Source of the DNA: an uncultured Gammaproteobacteria bacterium
Lineage (GTDB): Bacteria > Pseudomonadota > Gammaproteobacteria > Arenicellales > JAANXG01
Reading direction: 5' to 3'
NCBI GenBank assembly: GCA_947258975.1
Contig: CAMYKK010000017.1
Location: forward strand, 16,536 to 80,535
DNA: 64,000 nucleotides
The notes under the pieces are model-generated. The model searched no databases and was not told where the DNA came from. It was given only the letters and a program-made list of their open reading frames with translations. Shown here piece by piece: positions 1-10,610 of this stretch. Every line of letters starts with the position of its first letter. Positions within the stretch are counted from its first letter, which is position 1. Position numbers and translations under genes: made by a program.

Positions 1-1951
1 CGCGCCACGCCAGGTCCGGTTGCGACCGCTCACCACCGGCTTGACCGCGATAACTTTCCGCTTGCGACAACAATCGCTCGGTGGCATCCGGCCGTCGGTT
101 GAGAATGACGTCCTCCACCGCCGTGCGCAGTGTGTCCGGGAGATCCGCATAGATGGCCAGCTGCCCCGCGTTGACGATGCCCATGTCCATGCCCGCTTGA
201 ATGGCGTGGTACAAGAACACGGAATGAATCGCCTCACGAACAAGGTTGTTACCGCGAAACGAAAACGAAACATTGGACACCCCGCCGGACACCAACACGT
301 GCGGCAATGCTTGCTTGATCGCACGGGTGGCGTCGATAAATGCCACCGCGTAATCGTTGTGATCCTCGATGCCGGTGGCCACCGCAAAAACGTTCGGATC
401 GAAGATGATTTCTTCCGGGGGGAAGCCTATCTGCTCGGTGAGTATCCGATACGCGCGGGTGCAGATGGCGAGCTTGCGTTCCTGGGTATCGGCCTGCCCC
501 GTCTCATCGAAGGCCATGACAATCACTGCGGCGCCGTAGCGGCGCACCAACCTTGCCTGGTCGACAAACGCGGTCTCTCCTTCCTTGAGGCTGATCGAGT
601 TGACGACCGGTTTGCCCTGTACGCACTTGAGCCCGGATTCTATTACCTCCCACTTGGAGGAATCGATCATCACCGGCACCCGGGAGATGTCCGGCTCTGC
701 AGCGATCAGGTTGAGAAAACGGGTCATCGCCGCATTGGAGTCCAACAGCCCCTCGTCCATGTTGACATCGACGATCTGTGCGCCGTTCTCGACCTGGTGC
801 CGGGCGACCTCCAGCGCTCCTTCGTAGTCATCCTGTTGAATTAGTTTTCGGAAGCGCGCGGAGCCGGTGACATTGGTGCGCTCGCCGACGTTGACAAACA
901 ACGAGTCGGATTCAATGTTACAGGGCTCCAGGCCGGACAGCCGGCAGGCCTTTGCTAACTGCGGAACCGCCCGCGGGGGATGCGCCGCCACGGCGTCCCG
1001 TATCGCCGCGATGTGTGCCGGTGTGGTACCGCAGCATCCGCCGACAATGTTCAGGAATCCGCTTTGTGCCCACTCACCGATCTCCAGCGCCATGGCCTCC
1101 GGTGATTCGTCATACCCGCCCATCTCGTTGGGCAGGCCGGCATTGGGGTGTGCGGAGACGGGGATATCAGCGATCCGCGACAGTTCCTCCACGTAAGGAC
1201 GCAATTGATGCGGGCCCAGAGCACAGTTCAAGCCAATAGTGATGGGGGCGGCGTGGCGCAGGGAGTTCCAGAATGCCTCGGTCACTTGCCCGGTCAGGGT
1301 GCGCCCGGAGGCATCGGTAATGGTGCCGGAGATCATGACCGGAGCCGTCGTCCCGCGATCATCGAACAGTTTGCCGACCGCGAACACCGCAGCTTTGGCA
1401 TTGAGGGTGTCGAAAACGGTTTCGATCAGCAGCGCATCGGCGCCCCCCTCTAACAATGCCTCAGCGGATTCATAATAGGCCGCAACCAGTTGGTCGAAAG
1501 TGACGTTTCTGAACGCCGGATCATTGACGTCCGGGGAGATCGATGCGGTGCGGTTGGTGGGGCCAAGCACGCCGGCGACAAAACGCGGCCGCTGCGGGTC
1601 GTTGCCGGAAAAATCGTCGGCCGCCCTGCGAGCCAACTGCGCCGCTGCGACGTTGATCTCCCGTGCCAGTTCCTGCATGCCGTAGTCGGCCATCGCCACG
1701 CGGGTGGCGTTGAAGGTATTGGTTTCGATGATGTCGGCGCCGACATCCAGATAGAGGGCGTGGATTTCCTGAATAATTTCCGGCTGGGTGAGGACCAGTA
1801 AGTCATTGTTCCCTTTTAATTCACGATCCCAGTCGGCGAATCGCTGGCCACGATAATCGGATTCGGACAGCCGGTGCGCCTGGATCATAGTGCCCATAGC
1901 ACCGTCCAGTATCAGGATGCGCTCCGCCAGGGCCTGAGTGAGCGTGATCAC
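1..1951 (-). CDS. metH: Cobalamin-dependent methionine synthase, N-terminal part (runs off left edge)
   Basis: Transfers a methyl group from 5-methyl-tetrahydrofolate to homocysteine, making methionine in the cytoplasm. About 650 codons are present. The homocysteine-binding module opens with [13 protein letters not shown] and carries the zinc-ligand motif GGCCG (Cys306/Cys307, codons near 1031-1036). The pterin module follows, with [17 protein letters not shown]-type and [13 protein letters not shown] motifs. The cobalamin and reactivation modules lie beyond position 1. The start is GTG at 1951-1949, overlapping the metF stop as GTGA, which suggests translational coupling. The N-terminus aligns closely with E. 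coli MetH from memory. Last gene visible in the metK-ahcY-metF-metH run. The open plus-strand frames here are shadows. Confidence 0.95.
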   Translation of the reverse strand, partial: MITLTQALAERILILDGAMGTMIQAHRLSESDYRGQRFADWDRELKGNNDLLVLTQPEIIQEIHALYLDVGADIIETNTFNATRVAMADYGMQELAREINVAAAQLARRAADDFSGNDPQRPRFVAGVLGPTNRTASISPDVNDPAFRNVTFDQLVAAYYESAEALLEGGADALLIETVFDTLNAKAAVFAVGKLFDDRGTTAPVMISGTITDASGRTLTGQVTEAFWNSLRHAAPITIGLNCALGPHQLRPYVEELSRIADIPVSAHPNAGLPNEMGGYDESPEAMALEIGEWAQSGFLNIVGGCCGTTPAHIAAIRDAVAAHPPRAVPQLAKACRLSGLEPCNIESDSLFVNVGERTNVTGSARFRKLIQQDDYEGALEVARHQVENGAQIVDVNMDEGLLDSNAAMTRFLNLIAAEPDISRVPVMIDSSKWEVIESGLKCVQGKPVVNSISLKEGETAFVDQARLVRRYGAAVIVMAFDETGQADTQERKLAICTRAYRILTEQIGFPPEEIIFDPNVFAVATGIEDHNDYAVAFIDATRAIKQALPHVLVSGGVSNVSFSFRGNNLVREAIHSVFLYHAIQAGMDMGIVNAGQLAIYADLPDTLRTAVEDVILNRRPDATERLLSQAESYRGQAGGERSQPDLAWR

Positions 1952-2793
1952 AATCCGAGCCGCTTCCAGATCTCGCCGGTTGGCTGGTGTTTGTTCAAGG
2001 TATAGAAATGCAAGCCCGGGGCGCCGCCATCGAGCAGTGCCGCGCACAAGTCAGTGACCACGTCCAGGCCGAACGCTCGCAATGACGTAAGATCGTCTTG
2101 ATATTCCTCCAGTTTCTTACGGATCCAACGTGGGATCTCCGCGCCGCAACTGTCGGAAAATCGTGCCAGCTGGCGGTAATTCGTGATTGGCATGATGCCC
2201 GGCACGATGGGCACATGAATATTTGCCCCTTCGCACTCGTGAACGAACCGCAGGTAGGCCGCGGCGGAATAGAAATACTGGGTGATGGCCGAGTCCGCGC
2301 CCGCCGCGATTTTGCGCTTGAAGTTTTTTAGATCCACCTTCGGGGTCGGTGCTTCCGGGTGGTATTCAGGGTAAGCCGCGACTTCGATATGAAACGCGTT
2401 ACTGCTGACATCGCGGATGAAAGTCACCAATTCGTTGGCATAGGCGAATTCTCCGCGTTCAACCATGCCCGAGGGGAGATCGCCGCGCAGTGCCACCAAC
2501 CTTTTCACACCGATGTCCTGGTAGGCCTGCAGCAGCCCCTGTACGTCGGCACGCGTGGTGCCGATGCAGGAAATATGCGGGGCGCCATGCAAACCGTTTG
2601 CTTGTATCTCCTTGATCACTTCAAACGTTCCTTCCCTGGTACTGCCACCCGCACCAAAGGTGACGGAAAAGAAGGCGGGTTCGAGCGCCGCCAGCGCGGT
2701 GAGCGTGGTACGCAGATTCGCCGTCCCCTCCGGCGTCTTAGGCGGGAAAAATTCGCAGCTGTACAAACGCGTATCGTGTATATCTGATTGCAT
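1948..2793 (-). CDS. metF: 5,10-methylenetetrahydrofolate reductase
   Basis: Flavoprotein reducing 5,10-methylene-THF to 5-methyl-THF, the methyl donor used by the downstream MetH. The start at 2793 gives 281 residues, beginning [20 protein letters not shown], the usual size and N-terminus for MetF with the catalytic Glu in [11 protein letters not shown]. The open frame continues upstream to 3021, but that extension has no family similarity and is not included. Further family signatures are [15 protein letters not shown] and [12 protein letters not shown]. The stop overlaps the metH GTG start. A gap of about 400 bp separates it from ahcY, so it may have its own promoter. Confidence 0.95.
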   Translation of the reverse strand: MQSDIHDTRLYSCEFFPPKTPEGTANLRTTLTALAALEPAFFSVTFGAGGSTREGTFEVIKEIQANGLHGAPHISCIGTTRADVQGLLQAYQDIGVKRLVALRGDLPSGMVERGEFAYANELVTFIRDVSSNAFHIEVAAYPEYHPEAPTPKVDLKNFKRKIAAGADSAITQYFYSAAAYLRFVHECEGANIHVPIVPGIMPITNYRQLARFSDSCGAEIPRWIRKKLEEYQDDLTSLRAFGLDVVTDLCAALLDGGAPGLHFYTLNKHQPTGEIWKRLGL

Positions 2794-3201
2794 GAGAGAC
2801 GGTAATCGAGTCGAATGGCCAAGTGTCCCAACGACTTTGGCGGTGGGCGTAAACCGGGCATTTTGCCATCGCTGCTTCGCGGGCCGCAAACTGCTTTGCT
2901 CGCGAACAACTGGCCGCAGGGATTCCGGCACGGTGGTGTAGCGCCGGACGCATGCTCGGACACTGCATGTCACGAGCGGTATGGAGCGAATTTGTTGTTT
3001 GCGACACCAATATTCGTTCAACTCCTTGCCGCCGTCGCGCGTGATGCCGGCGGGGTGACGCGCAGAACCTGCCGCCGTGACGGTGCCGGAGCTTCACTGC
3101 GATCCGCAACGGCCAATGCCGTGACAGCCGCTGTGTGAGGTGCCTAGGTCTCACGCAACTGCCGGAGGGTCGTCCGTTGCCGAAATCGCCGGCGGGCTGC
3201 A
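2794..3201. other. Intergenic region between ahcY and metF
   Basis: About 400 bp with no convincing gene. The metF frame stays open partway on the minus strand without recognisable protein. I looked for an S-adenosylhomocysteine riboswitch on the minus strand and did not see its conserved core. Any promoter for metF-metH would lie here, but no clear -35/-10 pair was picked out. Confidence 0.5.
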
Positions 3202-4620
3202 CTAGTAACGGTAAAAATCAGGCTTGTACGGACCGTCGATCGGCACCCCGATGTAGTCGGCTTGCTCGTTGCTGAGGGTGGTGAGATCAGCGCCGAGTTT
3301 TGTCAGGTGCAGGCGCGCTACTTGCTCGTCAAGCTTCTTGGGCAACACATAGACCTTGTTTTCATATTGGTCCGGGTTTCTGAACAATTCGATCTGTGCC
3401 AGTACCTGATTGGTGAACGAATTGGACATCACGAAGCTCGGGTGGCCGGTGGCGCAGCCGAGATTGACCAAGCGGCCTTCGGCGAGCAGTATGATCCGCT
3501 TCCCGTCGGGAAATATGATGTGGTCCACCTGTGGTTTGATGTTTTCCCACTGATGCTGACGCAAACTCGCCACCGCAATCTCGTCGTCAAAGTGTCCGAT
3601 ATTGCACACGATGGCCTGGTGACGCATCGCCTGCATGTGTTCGTGTGTAATGACATGCAAGTTGCCGGTGGCGGTGACGAATATATCCGCCTTGTCCGCC
3701 GCGTCGTCCATGGTCACCACGCGATAACCCTCCATCGCGGCCTGCAGCGCGCAGATTGGATCGATCTCGCTCACCCACACGGTCGCGCCCAGGCTGCTGA
3801 GCGATTGGGCGCAACCCTTACCGACGTCACCGTACCCGCACACCATCGCGATTTTGCCCGCCACCATGACGTCGGTGGCGCGCTTGATACCATCGATCAA
3901 GGATTCGCGACAACCGTACAGGTTGTCGAATTTGGACTTGGTCACAGAGTCGTTGACATTGAACGCCGGGAAAGGCAGCTCCGCCGCCTTTTCCATGGCG
4001 TACAAGCGATGGACACCGGTGGTGGTCTCCTCGGTTACGCCACGAATATTTTCTTGGATCTTCGTGTACCAACCGGGTTGCGTCTCCAGGCGCCGGCGAA
4101 TTGCGGCAAATAGCACCTGCTGTTCCTCGCTGGACGGATTATCGAGCAAGGACGGATCTTTTTCCGCCTTGCTGCCCAAGGTGGCCAACAGGGTGGCATC
4201 GCCGCCGTCGTCGAGAATCATATTGGCGCCGCCGCCGTCGTGCCACTCGAAAATACGATGGGAGAAATCCCAATATTCCTCGAGGGTCTCGCCTTTGTAC
4301 GCGAACACCGGAATACCCTGCGCGGCGATCGCAGCGGCGGCATGATCCTGGGTCGAGAATATATTGCAGGACGCCCAGCGCACCTCCGCGCCCAACGCGG
4401 CCAGTGACTCGATCAATACCGCGGTCTGGATCGTCATGTGCAACGAACCGGCAATACGTGCGCCTTTCAAGGGCTGCTGCTCCGTATACTCTTTACGGAT
4501 CGCCATCAACCCAGGCATCTCGGTCTCAGCAATAGTGATTTCTTTTCGCCCCCACTCCGCAAGTGAGAGATCGGCAACCTTATAGTCCGGCGCGAGATTT
4601 TCAGCGGCTTGCGTGGTCAT
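3202..4620 (-). CDS. ahcY: S-adenosylhomocysteine hydrolase
   Basis: NAD-dependent hydrolysis of S-adenosylhomocysteine to homocysteine and adenosine, clearing the product of methyl transfer and feeding MetH. 472 residues, the length of the bacterial form with the roughly 40-residue insert. Visible signatures are [27 protein letters not shown], the NAD-binding loop [13 protein letters not shown] and the C-terminal KPDFYRY. The start is ATG with a GAGGGA ribosome-binding site 4-5 nt upstream. It lies 68 bp downstream of metK on the same strand, so one transcript is likely. Confidence 0.97.
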   Translation of the reverse strand: MTTQAAENLAPDYKVADLSLAEWGRKEITIAETEMPGLMAIRKEYTEQQPLKGARIAGSLHMTIQTAVLIESLAALGAEVRWASCNIFSTQDHAAAAIAAQGIPVFAYKGETLEEYWDFSHRIFEWHDGGGANMILDDGGDATLLATLGSKAEKDPSLLDNPSSEEQQVLFAAIRRRLETQPGWYTKIQENIRGVTEETTTGVHRLYAMEKAAELPFPAFNVNDSVTKSKFDNLYGCRESLIDGIKRATDVMVAGKIAMVCGYGDVGKGCAQSLSSLGATVWVSEIDPICALQAAMEGYRVVTMDDAADKADIFVTATGNLHVITHEHMQAMRHQAIVCNIGHFDDEIAVASLRQHQWENIKPQVDHIIFPDGKRIILLAEGRLVNLGCATGHPSFVMSNSFTNQVLAQIELFRNPDQYENKVYVLPKKLDEQVARLHLTKLGADLTTLSNEQADYIGVPIDGPYKPDFYRY

Positions 4621-4688
4621 GATTTCCCTCAGATTTTACTCAATGATTGATTATTGCCGTGCGCGTGTGATTGTAATGTGAACGATGT

Positions 4689-5876
4689 TCACGCAGTCTG
4701 GACTTCTTGTCTCAGTCCGGCGGCATCGCGCAATTCTTGCGCCTTATCGGTGCGTTCCCAGGTGAATTCTTTTTCCGGGCGGCCGAAATGGCCATAGGCG
4801 GCGGTGTTAAGAAATATGGGCCGCAGCAGATCCAGATCAACGATGATTGCCTTGGGGCGCAGGTCAAAGTGTTGTTGAATCAAGCCCTCGATGTCTGGTT
4901 CCGGGATCACGTTGGTGCCGTAGGTGTTCACCATGAGCGACACCGGGTTGGCGACACCGATGGCATAAGCCACCTGCACCTCGCAGCGCGTGGCGAGACC
5001 GGCTGCGACCACGTTCTTGGCGACGTAACGCATCGCGTATGCGGCGGAACGATCCACCTTGGATGGGTCTTTTCCGGAGAAGGCGCCACCGCCGTGGTAC
5101 GCAGCGCCGCCGTAGGTGTCGACAATGATCTTGCGGCCAGTCAGTCCACAATCACCCACCGGTCCGCCAATCACGAACCGTCCCGTGGGATTGACCAGGT
5201 AACGGGTCTGGCTGGTGATCATGTCTGCGGGCACCACCGGCTTGATAATCTCCTCGACCACGGCCTGTTCAAGCTCCTGGTGCTCGACGTCCGGTGCATG
5301 CTGGGTAGACAACACCACCGTGTCCACCGCTACCGGCCGTCCATCTTCGTAGCGGACGCTCACCTGCGACTTGGCGTCGGGCCGCAACCAGGGGAGCCTG
5401 CCGCTGCGGCGAACCTGCGCTTGTTTCCTGACCAACTGATGGGCGTAGTCGATGGGAAACGGCATATAATGTTCGGTCTCGGTGCACGCGTAACCGAACA
5501 TCAGTCCTTGATCGCCGGCGCCCTGCTCTAAATCGAGCCCTTGGCCCTCGTTGACACCCTGGGCGATGTCGGATGATTGTTTGTCCAACGATACAAAGAC
5601 GGCGCAATTGCGGCCGTCGAAGCCCAGCTCGGACGAATCATATCCAATCCGGCAGATGGTATCGCGCACGACATCCCGGTAATCCACATTGGCATTAGAC
5701 GTAATTTCACCGGCAAGCAGCACCATGCCGGTGTTGACCAGGGTCTCGCATGCAACACGAGAGCTTGGGTCTTGTGTCAACAACGCATCTAATACGGCAT
5801 CGGAGATCTGGTCTGCGACTTTGTCTGGGTGGCCCTCGGAGACGGACTCGGAGGTGAATAAATAGCTTCGTGACAT
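4689..5876 (-). CDS. metK: S-adenosylmethionine synthase
   Basis: Makes S-adenosylmethionine from methionine and ATP. 395 residues, slightly longer than the E. coli enzyme. Key motifs are [19 protein letters not shown] at the N-terminus, [13 protein letters not shown] and [22 protein letters not shown] start with an upstream GGGGAG sequence. First gene of the methyl-cycle run metK-ahcY-metF-metH, so AdoMet synthesis and homocysteine recycling sit together. The speD/speE polyamine genes near 34-36 kb also draw on AdoMet. Confidence 0.97.
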   Translation of the reverse strand: MSRSYLFTSESVSEGHPDKVADQISDAVLDALLTQDPSSRVACETLVNTGMVLLAGEITSNANVDYRDVVRDTICRIGYDSSELGFDGRNCAVFVSLDKQSSDIAQGVNEGQGLDLEQGAGDQGLMFGYACTETEHYMPFPIDYAHQLVRKQAQVRRSGRLPWLRPDAKSQVSVRYEDGRPVAVDTVVLSTQHAPDVEHQELEQAVVEEIIKPVVPADMITSQTRYLVNPTGRFVIGGPVGDCGLTGRKIIVDTYGGAAYHGGGAFSGKDPSKVDRSAAYAMRYVAKNVVAAGLATRCEVQVAYAIGVANPVSLMVNTYGTNVIPEPDIEGLIQQHFDLRPKAIIVDLDLLRPIFLNTAAYGHFGRPEKEFTWERTDKAQELRDAAGLRQEVQTA

Positions 5877-6002
5877 GAAACGGCGCTCCCCACGTCGATT
5901 TCGGTAAAAGGGACGCTAGTTTACCAGTTCTTTCCGACGTAGACAGCATCCGCCGCTCTAAGACCATTTCGTCTGCCAGCGGCAGCGGTCATAATCGCGC
6001 CT

Positions 6003-6780
6003 ATGGCTGAGTGCAAAAGGCCCCCAAAGACTCTCACCCGAGCCGTCGGGCGGGCGATGGCGAATTACCGCATGATCCGCAGCGGCGACCGGCTATTGTT
6101 GGGTCTGTCCGGCGGGAAGGACAGCCTCAGTCTGTTGCATACCCTGATGCACATCAGGACCTACGCACCGGTTCCGTTCGACTTGGGCGCCGCCACTGTG
6201 GACCCGCAAATCGACGGATTCGACCCGTCACCGTTGCAGCGCTATACCGCGGAGTTGGATCTGCCGTATATCTATTGTTCGGAGCCGATTATGGAGCGTG
6301 CGCAGACACAGATGCGGGGGGACTCGTTCTGTTCGTTCTGCTCACGCATGCGGCGCGGGATCTTGTACACCACTGCGCGGGACAACGGCTATAATGTCTT
6401 GGTGCTCGCGCAACACCTCAGATGATCTGGCCGAATCTTTTTTGATGAGCGCGTTTCATCGTGGCCGTCTGGAGACAATGAAGGCGCACTACGTGATAGA
6501 CGCCAACGACCTGCGTGTCATTCGACCGTTCATCTATGTGCGAGAACGGCAAACCGTGCAGTTCGCGGATGCTGCCGGTCTGCCGGTGATTCCTGACAAC
6601 TGTCCAGCGTGTTTTCGGATGCCCACTCAGCGTCAGCACATGAAGGCGGTGTTGGCGCAGCAAGAACGTCAACATAAGCACTTGTTTGCGAATTTGTTGC
6701 ACGCCATGCGCCCGTTGATGGGGGAGCCTACGACGCCGGGGACCGCCCAGCAGCGCATCCCACTGCGTGTCGCCGGGTGA
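6003..6780 (+). pseudogene. ttcA: tRNA 2-thiocytidine synthetase TtcA, split by a one-base frameshift
   Basis: TtcA thiolates cytidine 32 of certain tRNAs using a PP-loop ATPase and an iron-sulfur cluster. The first frame (6003-6425) carries the PP-loop SGGKDS and CSFC, and runs to NVLVLAQHL. The second frame continues directly with DDLAESFLMSAFHRGRL and holds the second cysteine pair in NCPACFRMP. The join is at CTC-A-GATGAT (6417-6426): A6420 is extra compared with the expected LAQHLDDLAESF. Without that base the protein is full length and keeps all key residues. The lesion is either a recent mutation or an assembly error; it is not in a homopolymer. The stop overlaps the possible GTG start of the next gene. 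Confidence 0.9.
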
Positions 6781-8024
6781 TCCGCAGTTATCCACCTTCG
6801 ATGACCGCCTACTTAAAAAGACTGGTAGCTGTCCTCATCGTGGTTATGCTCGGTGCCTTGGTGACCGTGACGTACGTCAGGGGTGTGCGTTTTCCTCCCC
6901 CGCAGTTTGAACCCGATGCGGCCGCAGATACCGCAGACCACCCCCGCCTGGACTACCGCATCGCGGCAAATGGGGCACATTTCCAGCAAACCGATGAACG
7001 CGGCTTGCGGTTTCGCGCGTTCACACCGCAACCGGAAATCACGGTGAGCGCCGCGCAGCGCGTGGAGTTTTTCGTGCGTTTGGAAAACGTTCATCCCCGG
7101 GCGCTGCTGAGCGCGAGTGCTGCCGGGGTGACCGAGCATACGCAGGGATTGGTGCGGCGGGTGCGCGGGCTGACTACGCCGGGTGCCAGCCTGCGACTCA
7201 AATGGCGGCTCCCGGACCCGGGCACGTACCGATTTACCGCCATCGGCGATACCGGCGGCGGTGCGGAATTGCGCTGGGTGCTGCGCCGCTCGGCGCAGTT
7301 GGGCGCCGATTTTGTGTTGCACCTGGGAGACATCAATTACTCTCCCGAGGACTTCTCGCAAGCTGTAGCAGGGTTGAATACCTCGCCGTTGCCGGTCTAT
7401 GTTGCCATCGGTAATCACGATTTCTACGATGCGGGGCGCCCGGTACACGAGTTTTTCACGCGTCATATTGGACCGCGTAACAGCAGTTTTGTGCTGGGTG
7501 GCGTGAGCTTTGTGAACTTGGATACCGCGGCCTTTGCGTTTCCATCGTCCATGGGCGCACGCGGACGTCTCGTGCATGGTCTGCAGCCGTTGGCTGATGC
7601 GTCGCCCGGAATCAGGGAATACGTCGTGTTCACACACAAGCCACTGAGCGATCCCCGGGCCACGGAGACTGACAGTTACTCGCATTCACTTGGATCGCTG
7701 GAGGCGCGCTGGTTGCGGCGGCAATTACTGCGGATCGGGGTGCGTTCGTTGTTGGCGGGACACATACATGTCGCAACCGAATTTGAGCATCAGGGATTGG
7801 TAACCTATATATCGGGCCAGGGTCTGGCGCATGCCGACCTGATCGTAGACCGGCCGGTGGCGCGCATTCTGGTGGGAGAGGTTACTCCCGGGCAACCGGT
7901 GGCATACCGCTGGGAGCCGCTCGATATGCCATTCACTGCGCACTGCAGCCCCCGGGGTTGGGAGGTGTTGGAAGCGCTGGCCAAGCCCGACGTTCTGGCC
8001 CAGCTGCGAGAACATTGCGGCTAG
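6777..8024 (+). CDS. Membrane-anchored calcineurin-like metallophosphoesterase
   Basis: Probable periplasmic or surface metal-dependent phosphoesterase. An N-terminal hydrophobic segment (LVAVLIVVMLGALVTVTYV) anchors or exports it. The metallophosphatase motifs occur in order: TAIGDTGGG, LHLGDINYS, AIGNHDF, VVFTHKPLS and LLAGHIHVATE. The stretch before the catalytic domain resembles the beta-sandwich found before purple-acid-type phosphatases, but this is inference. The GTG at 6777 overlaps the ttcA stop (GTGA); an ATG at 6801 is an equally good start. The substrate is unknown. Confidence 0.85.
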   Translation: MIRSYPPSMTAYLKRLVAVLIVVMLGALVTVTYVRGVRFPPPQFEPDAAADTADHPRLDYRIAANGAHFQQTDERGLRFRAFTPQPEITVSAAQRVEFFVRLENVHPRALLSASAAGVTEHTQGLVRRVRGLTTPGASLRLKWRLPDPGTYRFTAIGDTGGGAELRWVLRRSAQLGADFVLHLGDINYSPEDFSQAVAGLNTSPLPVYVAIGNHDFYDAGRPVHEFFTRHIGPRNSSFVLGGVSFVNLDTAAFAFPSSMGARGRLVHGLQPLADASPGIREYVVFTHKPLSDPRATETDSYSHSLGSLEARWLRRQLLRIGVRSLLAGHIHVATEFEHQGLVTYISGQGLAHADLIVDRPVARILVGEVTPGQPVAYRWEPLDMPFTAHCSPRGWEVLEALAKPDVLAQLREHCG

Positions 8025-8048
8025 GGTGGAGCATTTGCGATATCAAGG

Positions 8049-9443
8049 CTAACTCTGATCCACGCCCAGCTCTTTCAGCTTGCGCGCCAGGGTATTGCGC
8101 CCCCACCCCAGTCGTCGCGCGGCCTCCTGTTTATGTCCCCCGGTGTGCTTGAGCGCGGTTTCGAGTAATACGCGCTCGAAGGCATCACCCAGGTCGTTGA
8201 GAATCCCGTTTTCGCCGTGACGCAGTTTGCTCTCTGCCAGCGTCCGTAATTGGTTCTCCCAATCCTCACCGCCTTGGCGGTGCGCAATGTGATCGCGAAG
8301 CTCACCCGGCAGATCTGGTGGCGATACCGTTTGCCCAGGCGCCATCACCGTAATCCATCGACAGATATTTTCCAGTTGGCGTACATTGCCCGGCCAATCG
8401 AATTGGCACAGATACTCCAACGCCTCGGCGGTGAGGCGCTTGGAGCTCACGTTCAGTTCACGCGCGTTTTCGTTGAGGAAGTAACGCGCCAAAAGCGGTA
8501 TATCCTCGCGCCGCTCCCGCAGTGCCGGTAACGCGATGCGTATTACGTTCAAACGATGAAACAGGTCTTCTCTAAATCGTCCCTCCGCGACTAGTTTTTC
8601 GAGGTTCTGGTTAGTGGCTGCCAGGATGCGAACATTCACATCGACCTGGTCGTGACCGCCAACCCGGTAGAAGCGGCCATCCGCCAGCACACGCAGCAGC
8701 CTGGTTTGCAGCGCCGGAGGCATATCTCCGATTTCATCCAGGAACAGCGTGCCGCCGTTGGCCTGTTCGAACCTGCCGACGCGCTGGCTATGGGCCCCGG
8801 TGAAAGCGCCCTTTTCGTGTCCAAACAATTCGGACTCCAACAATTCTGCAGGTATCGCCGCAGTATTGATGGCAATAAACGGATTTTGATCACGTGGGCT
8901 GTGTTGGTGCAGCGCGCGTGCGACCAGCTCCTTACCGGTGCCGGACCCGCCCCAGATCAACACATTTATATTGGAGTTGGCCAGTCGCCCAATGGCACGA
9001 AACACGTCTTGCATCGCCGGGGCCTCACCGATCATTTCCGACATGACGACGGCGGGTTCCGGGTGTGGATTTTGCGGATCCTGGTGTTGTTCGATGGCGC
9101 GTCTCGCCAAGGCCACGGCTTCATCCATGTCGAACGGCTTCGGCAAGTATTCGAATGCGCCGCCTTGATAGGAGGCGACCGCGCTCTCGAGGTCCGTGTG
9201 TGCGGTCATGACGATAACCGGTACGTTAGGGGCGATGTTGTGGATGGCGCGCATGAGTTCGAGGCCTGATAAGCCGGGCATTCTGATGTCGGTGATGATC
9301 GCGTCTGGTTGTTCATGCACAAGCCGCTCCGGCACATCGCTGCCATCAGCGAACGTGCGCGCGCGAAGACCGGCGTTTTGAAAGGCCTTTTCCAGGACCC
9401 ATCTAATCGATGCGTCGTCGTCAACGATCCATACTTGGTTCAT
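8049..9443 (-). CDS. glnG: Nitrogen regulator NtrC (sigma-54-dependent activator)
   Basis: Response regulator that, when phosphorylated by NtrB, activates sigma-54 promoters under nitrogen limitation. Domain order is a receiver ([20 protein letters not shown], phospho-Asp in IITDIRMPG), an AAA+ domain with Walker [15 protein letters not shown] loop [14 protein letters not shown] and Walker [14 protein letters not shown], and a C-terminal Fis-type helix-turn-helix ([19 protein letters not shown]). 464 residues, normal for NtrC. It overlaps glnL by 4 bp (ATGA) and completes glnA-glnL-glnG. It likely binds the sites upstream of glnA. Confidence 0.96.
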   Translation of the reverse strand: MNQVWIVDDDASIRWVLEKAFQNAGLRARTFADGSDVPERLVHEQPDAIITDIRMPGLSGLELMRAIHNIAPNVPVIVMTAHTDLESAVASYQGGAFEYLPKPFDMDEAVALARRAIEQHQDPQNPHPEPAVVMSEMIGEAPAMQDVFRAIGRLANSNINVLIWGGSGTGKELVARALHQHSPRDQNPFIAINTAAIPAELLESELFGHEKGAFTGAHSQRVGRFEQANGGTLFLDEIGDMPPALQTRLLRVLADGRFYRVGGHDQVDVNVRILAATNQNLEKLVAEGRFREDLFHRLNVIRIALPALRERREDIPLLARYFLNENARELNVSSKRLTAEALEYLCQFDWPGNVRQLENICRWITVMAPGQTVSPPDLPGELRDHIAHRQGGEDWENQLRTLAESKLRHGENGILNDLGDAFERVLLETALKHTGGHKQEAARRLGWGRNTLARKLKELGVDQS

Positions 9444-10549
9444 GCGTTGGTCACCTTGTTCGTGAACGGTAGATATATACTGAACCGTGTACGACCGGGT
9501 TCGCTGGCGACCTCGATCAAACCGCCGTGTCTACTGATAATGTCTTGTGCAATGGATAAGCCGAGCCCCGTGCCCTGCGCGCGCCCGGTGACCATCGGGA
9601 AGAAGATCTGCTCCCGCAGTCCATTGGGAATCCCGGGCCCATCGTCTTCGATGTCCGTGCGGATTACCCGTCGATGCGATGTGTCGCCAATCTTCATGAA
9701 GCGCTTGACCCGCGTGCGTAAGCATATTTGACCGTCGCCATCCATAGCCTCGACCGCATTGCGCACGATATTCAAAATGGCCTGCACGAGTTGCTCGCGG
9801 TCGCCCTCCAGCTCCGGCAGGCTCGGGTCATAATCCTGACGCACGATGAGGCCTACCGGGTTTTCCGCCTGCACCAGTTTGCACACGTGTTCCAGCACTT
9901 GGTGGATATTCACTGGCGCGGTCCGCATTGGCCGGAACGGGCCCATCATTCGATCCACTAGTTTGCGCAACCGGTCCGCCTCATGAATGATGATTCGGGT
10001 GTACTCGCGGTAACTGCGATCCGGCAGTTCGCGGTCCAGCAGTTGTGCCGCCCCGCGCAAACCTCCCAGGGGGTTCTTGATCTCGTGGGCAAGGCCCCGC
10101 AGCACCGCGCGTTTCGCGGCGTGGGTGTCACTCAGTGTTTCCTCCCTGGCCAGCCGTAGAAACTGATCGACGCGGACGAGTTCCAGTAGCAACCGCTCCT
10201 CTCCGCCCCAACTAATCAAGGGCGTTGCCGTGTAGTCGACATCGATCGTGGTTCCGGGCGACAAAGTCAGCCGCATGCCATGGGCGGTGACCGGGTGCCC
10301 GCTGTCGATGGCCTTGCGCAGAGGCGCCAAGGATTCCTCGTCATTTCCGCAAACCTCCAGCAGCGAGCGATCCACCAAATGGTTGGCGCTGAGGCGGAAC
10401 AGCATCTCGCCGGCCGGATTTGCGGACGTCACCAACAGATCGCGATTGCACGTCAGCACCGCGGTATGCAGGCAGTCCAATATTCGCTGCGCGCGCTCGT
10501 TACGCGACACGTCGCAACCGGGAACGGAAGAAAAGGACGGGGCGAACAT
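9440..10549 (-). CDS. glnL: Nitrogen sensor kinase NtrB
   Basis: Cytoplasmic histidine kinase/phosphatase controlling NtrC in response to PII. A PAS-like N-terminus (about residues 15-130) is followed by the H-box LRGLAHEIKNPLGGLRGAA, then N, G1 and G2 boxes (NIVRNAVEAM, IEDDGPGIP, GTGLGLSIAQ). There is no membrane segment, as usual for NtrB. The longest frame begins inside glnA. The ATG at 10549 (MFAPSFSSVPGC) gives about 369 residues and is preferred, though the exact start is uncertain. It ends in a 4-bp overlap with glnG. Confidence 0.93.
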   Translation of the reverse strand: MFAPSFSSVPGCDVSRNERAQRILDCLHTAVLTCNRDLLVTSANPAGEMLFRLSANHLVDRSLLEVCGNDEESLAPLRKAIDSGHPVTAHGMRLTLSPGTTIDVDYTATPLISWGGEERLLLELVRVDQFLRLAREETLSDTHAAKRAVLRGLAHEIKNPLGGLRGAAQLLDRELPDRSYREYTRIIIHEADRLRKLVDRMMGPFRPMRTAPVNIHQVLEHVCKLVQAENPVGLIVRQDYDPSLPELEGDREQLVQAILNIVRNAVEAMDGDGQICLRTRVKRFMKIGDTSHRRVIRTDIEDDGPGIPNGLREQIFFPMVTGRAQGTGLGLSIAQDIISRHGGLIEVASEPGRTRFSIYLPFTNKVTNA

Positions 10550-10610
10550 GTTGCACCATGAGCGTGCGGCCGGGAACATAACGCCCCCGCTCGGGAGGCG
10601 TTTCTCCGTT

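Noticed and set aside
20..1801. Several long plus-strand open frames opposite metH
   Set aside because: They mirror the coding strand of an unmistakable MetH and have no family similarity.
3202..5876. SAH or SAM riboswitch near metK/ahcY
   Set aside because: The conserved core was not found in the short gaps or the metK leader.
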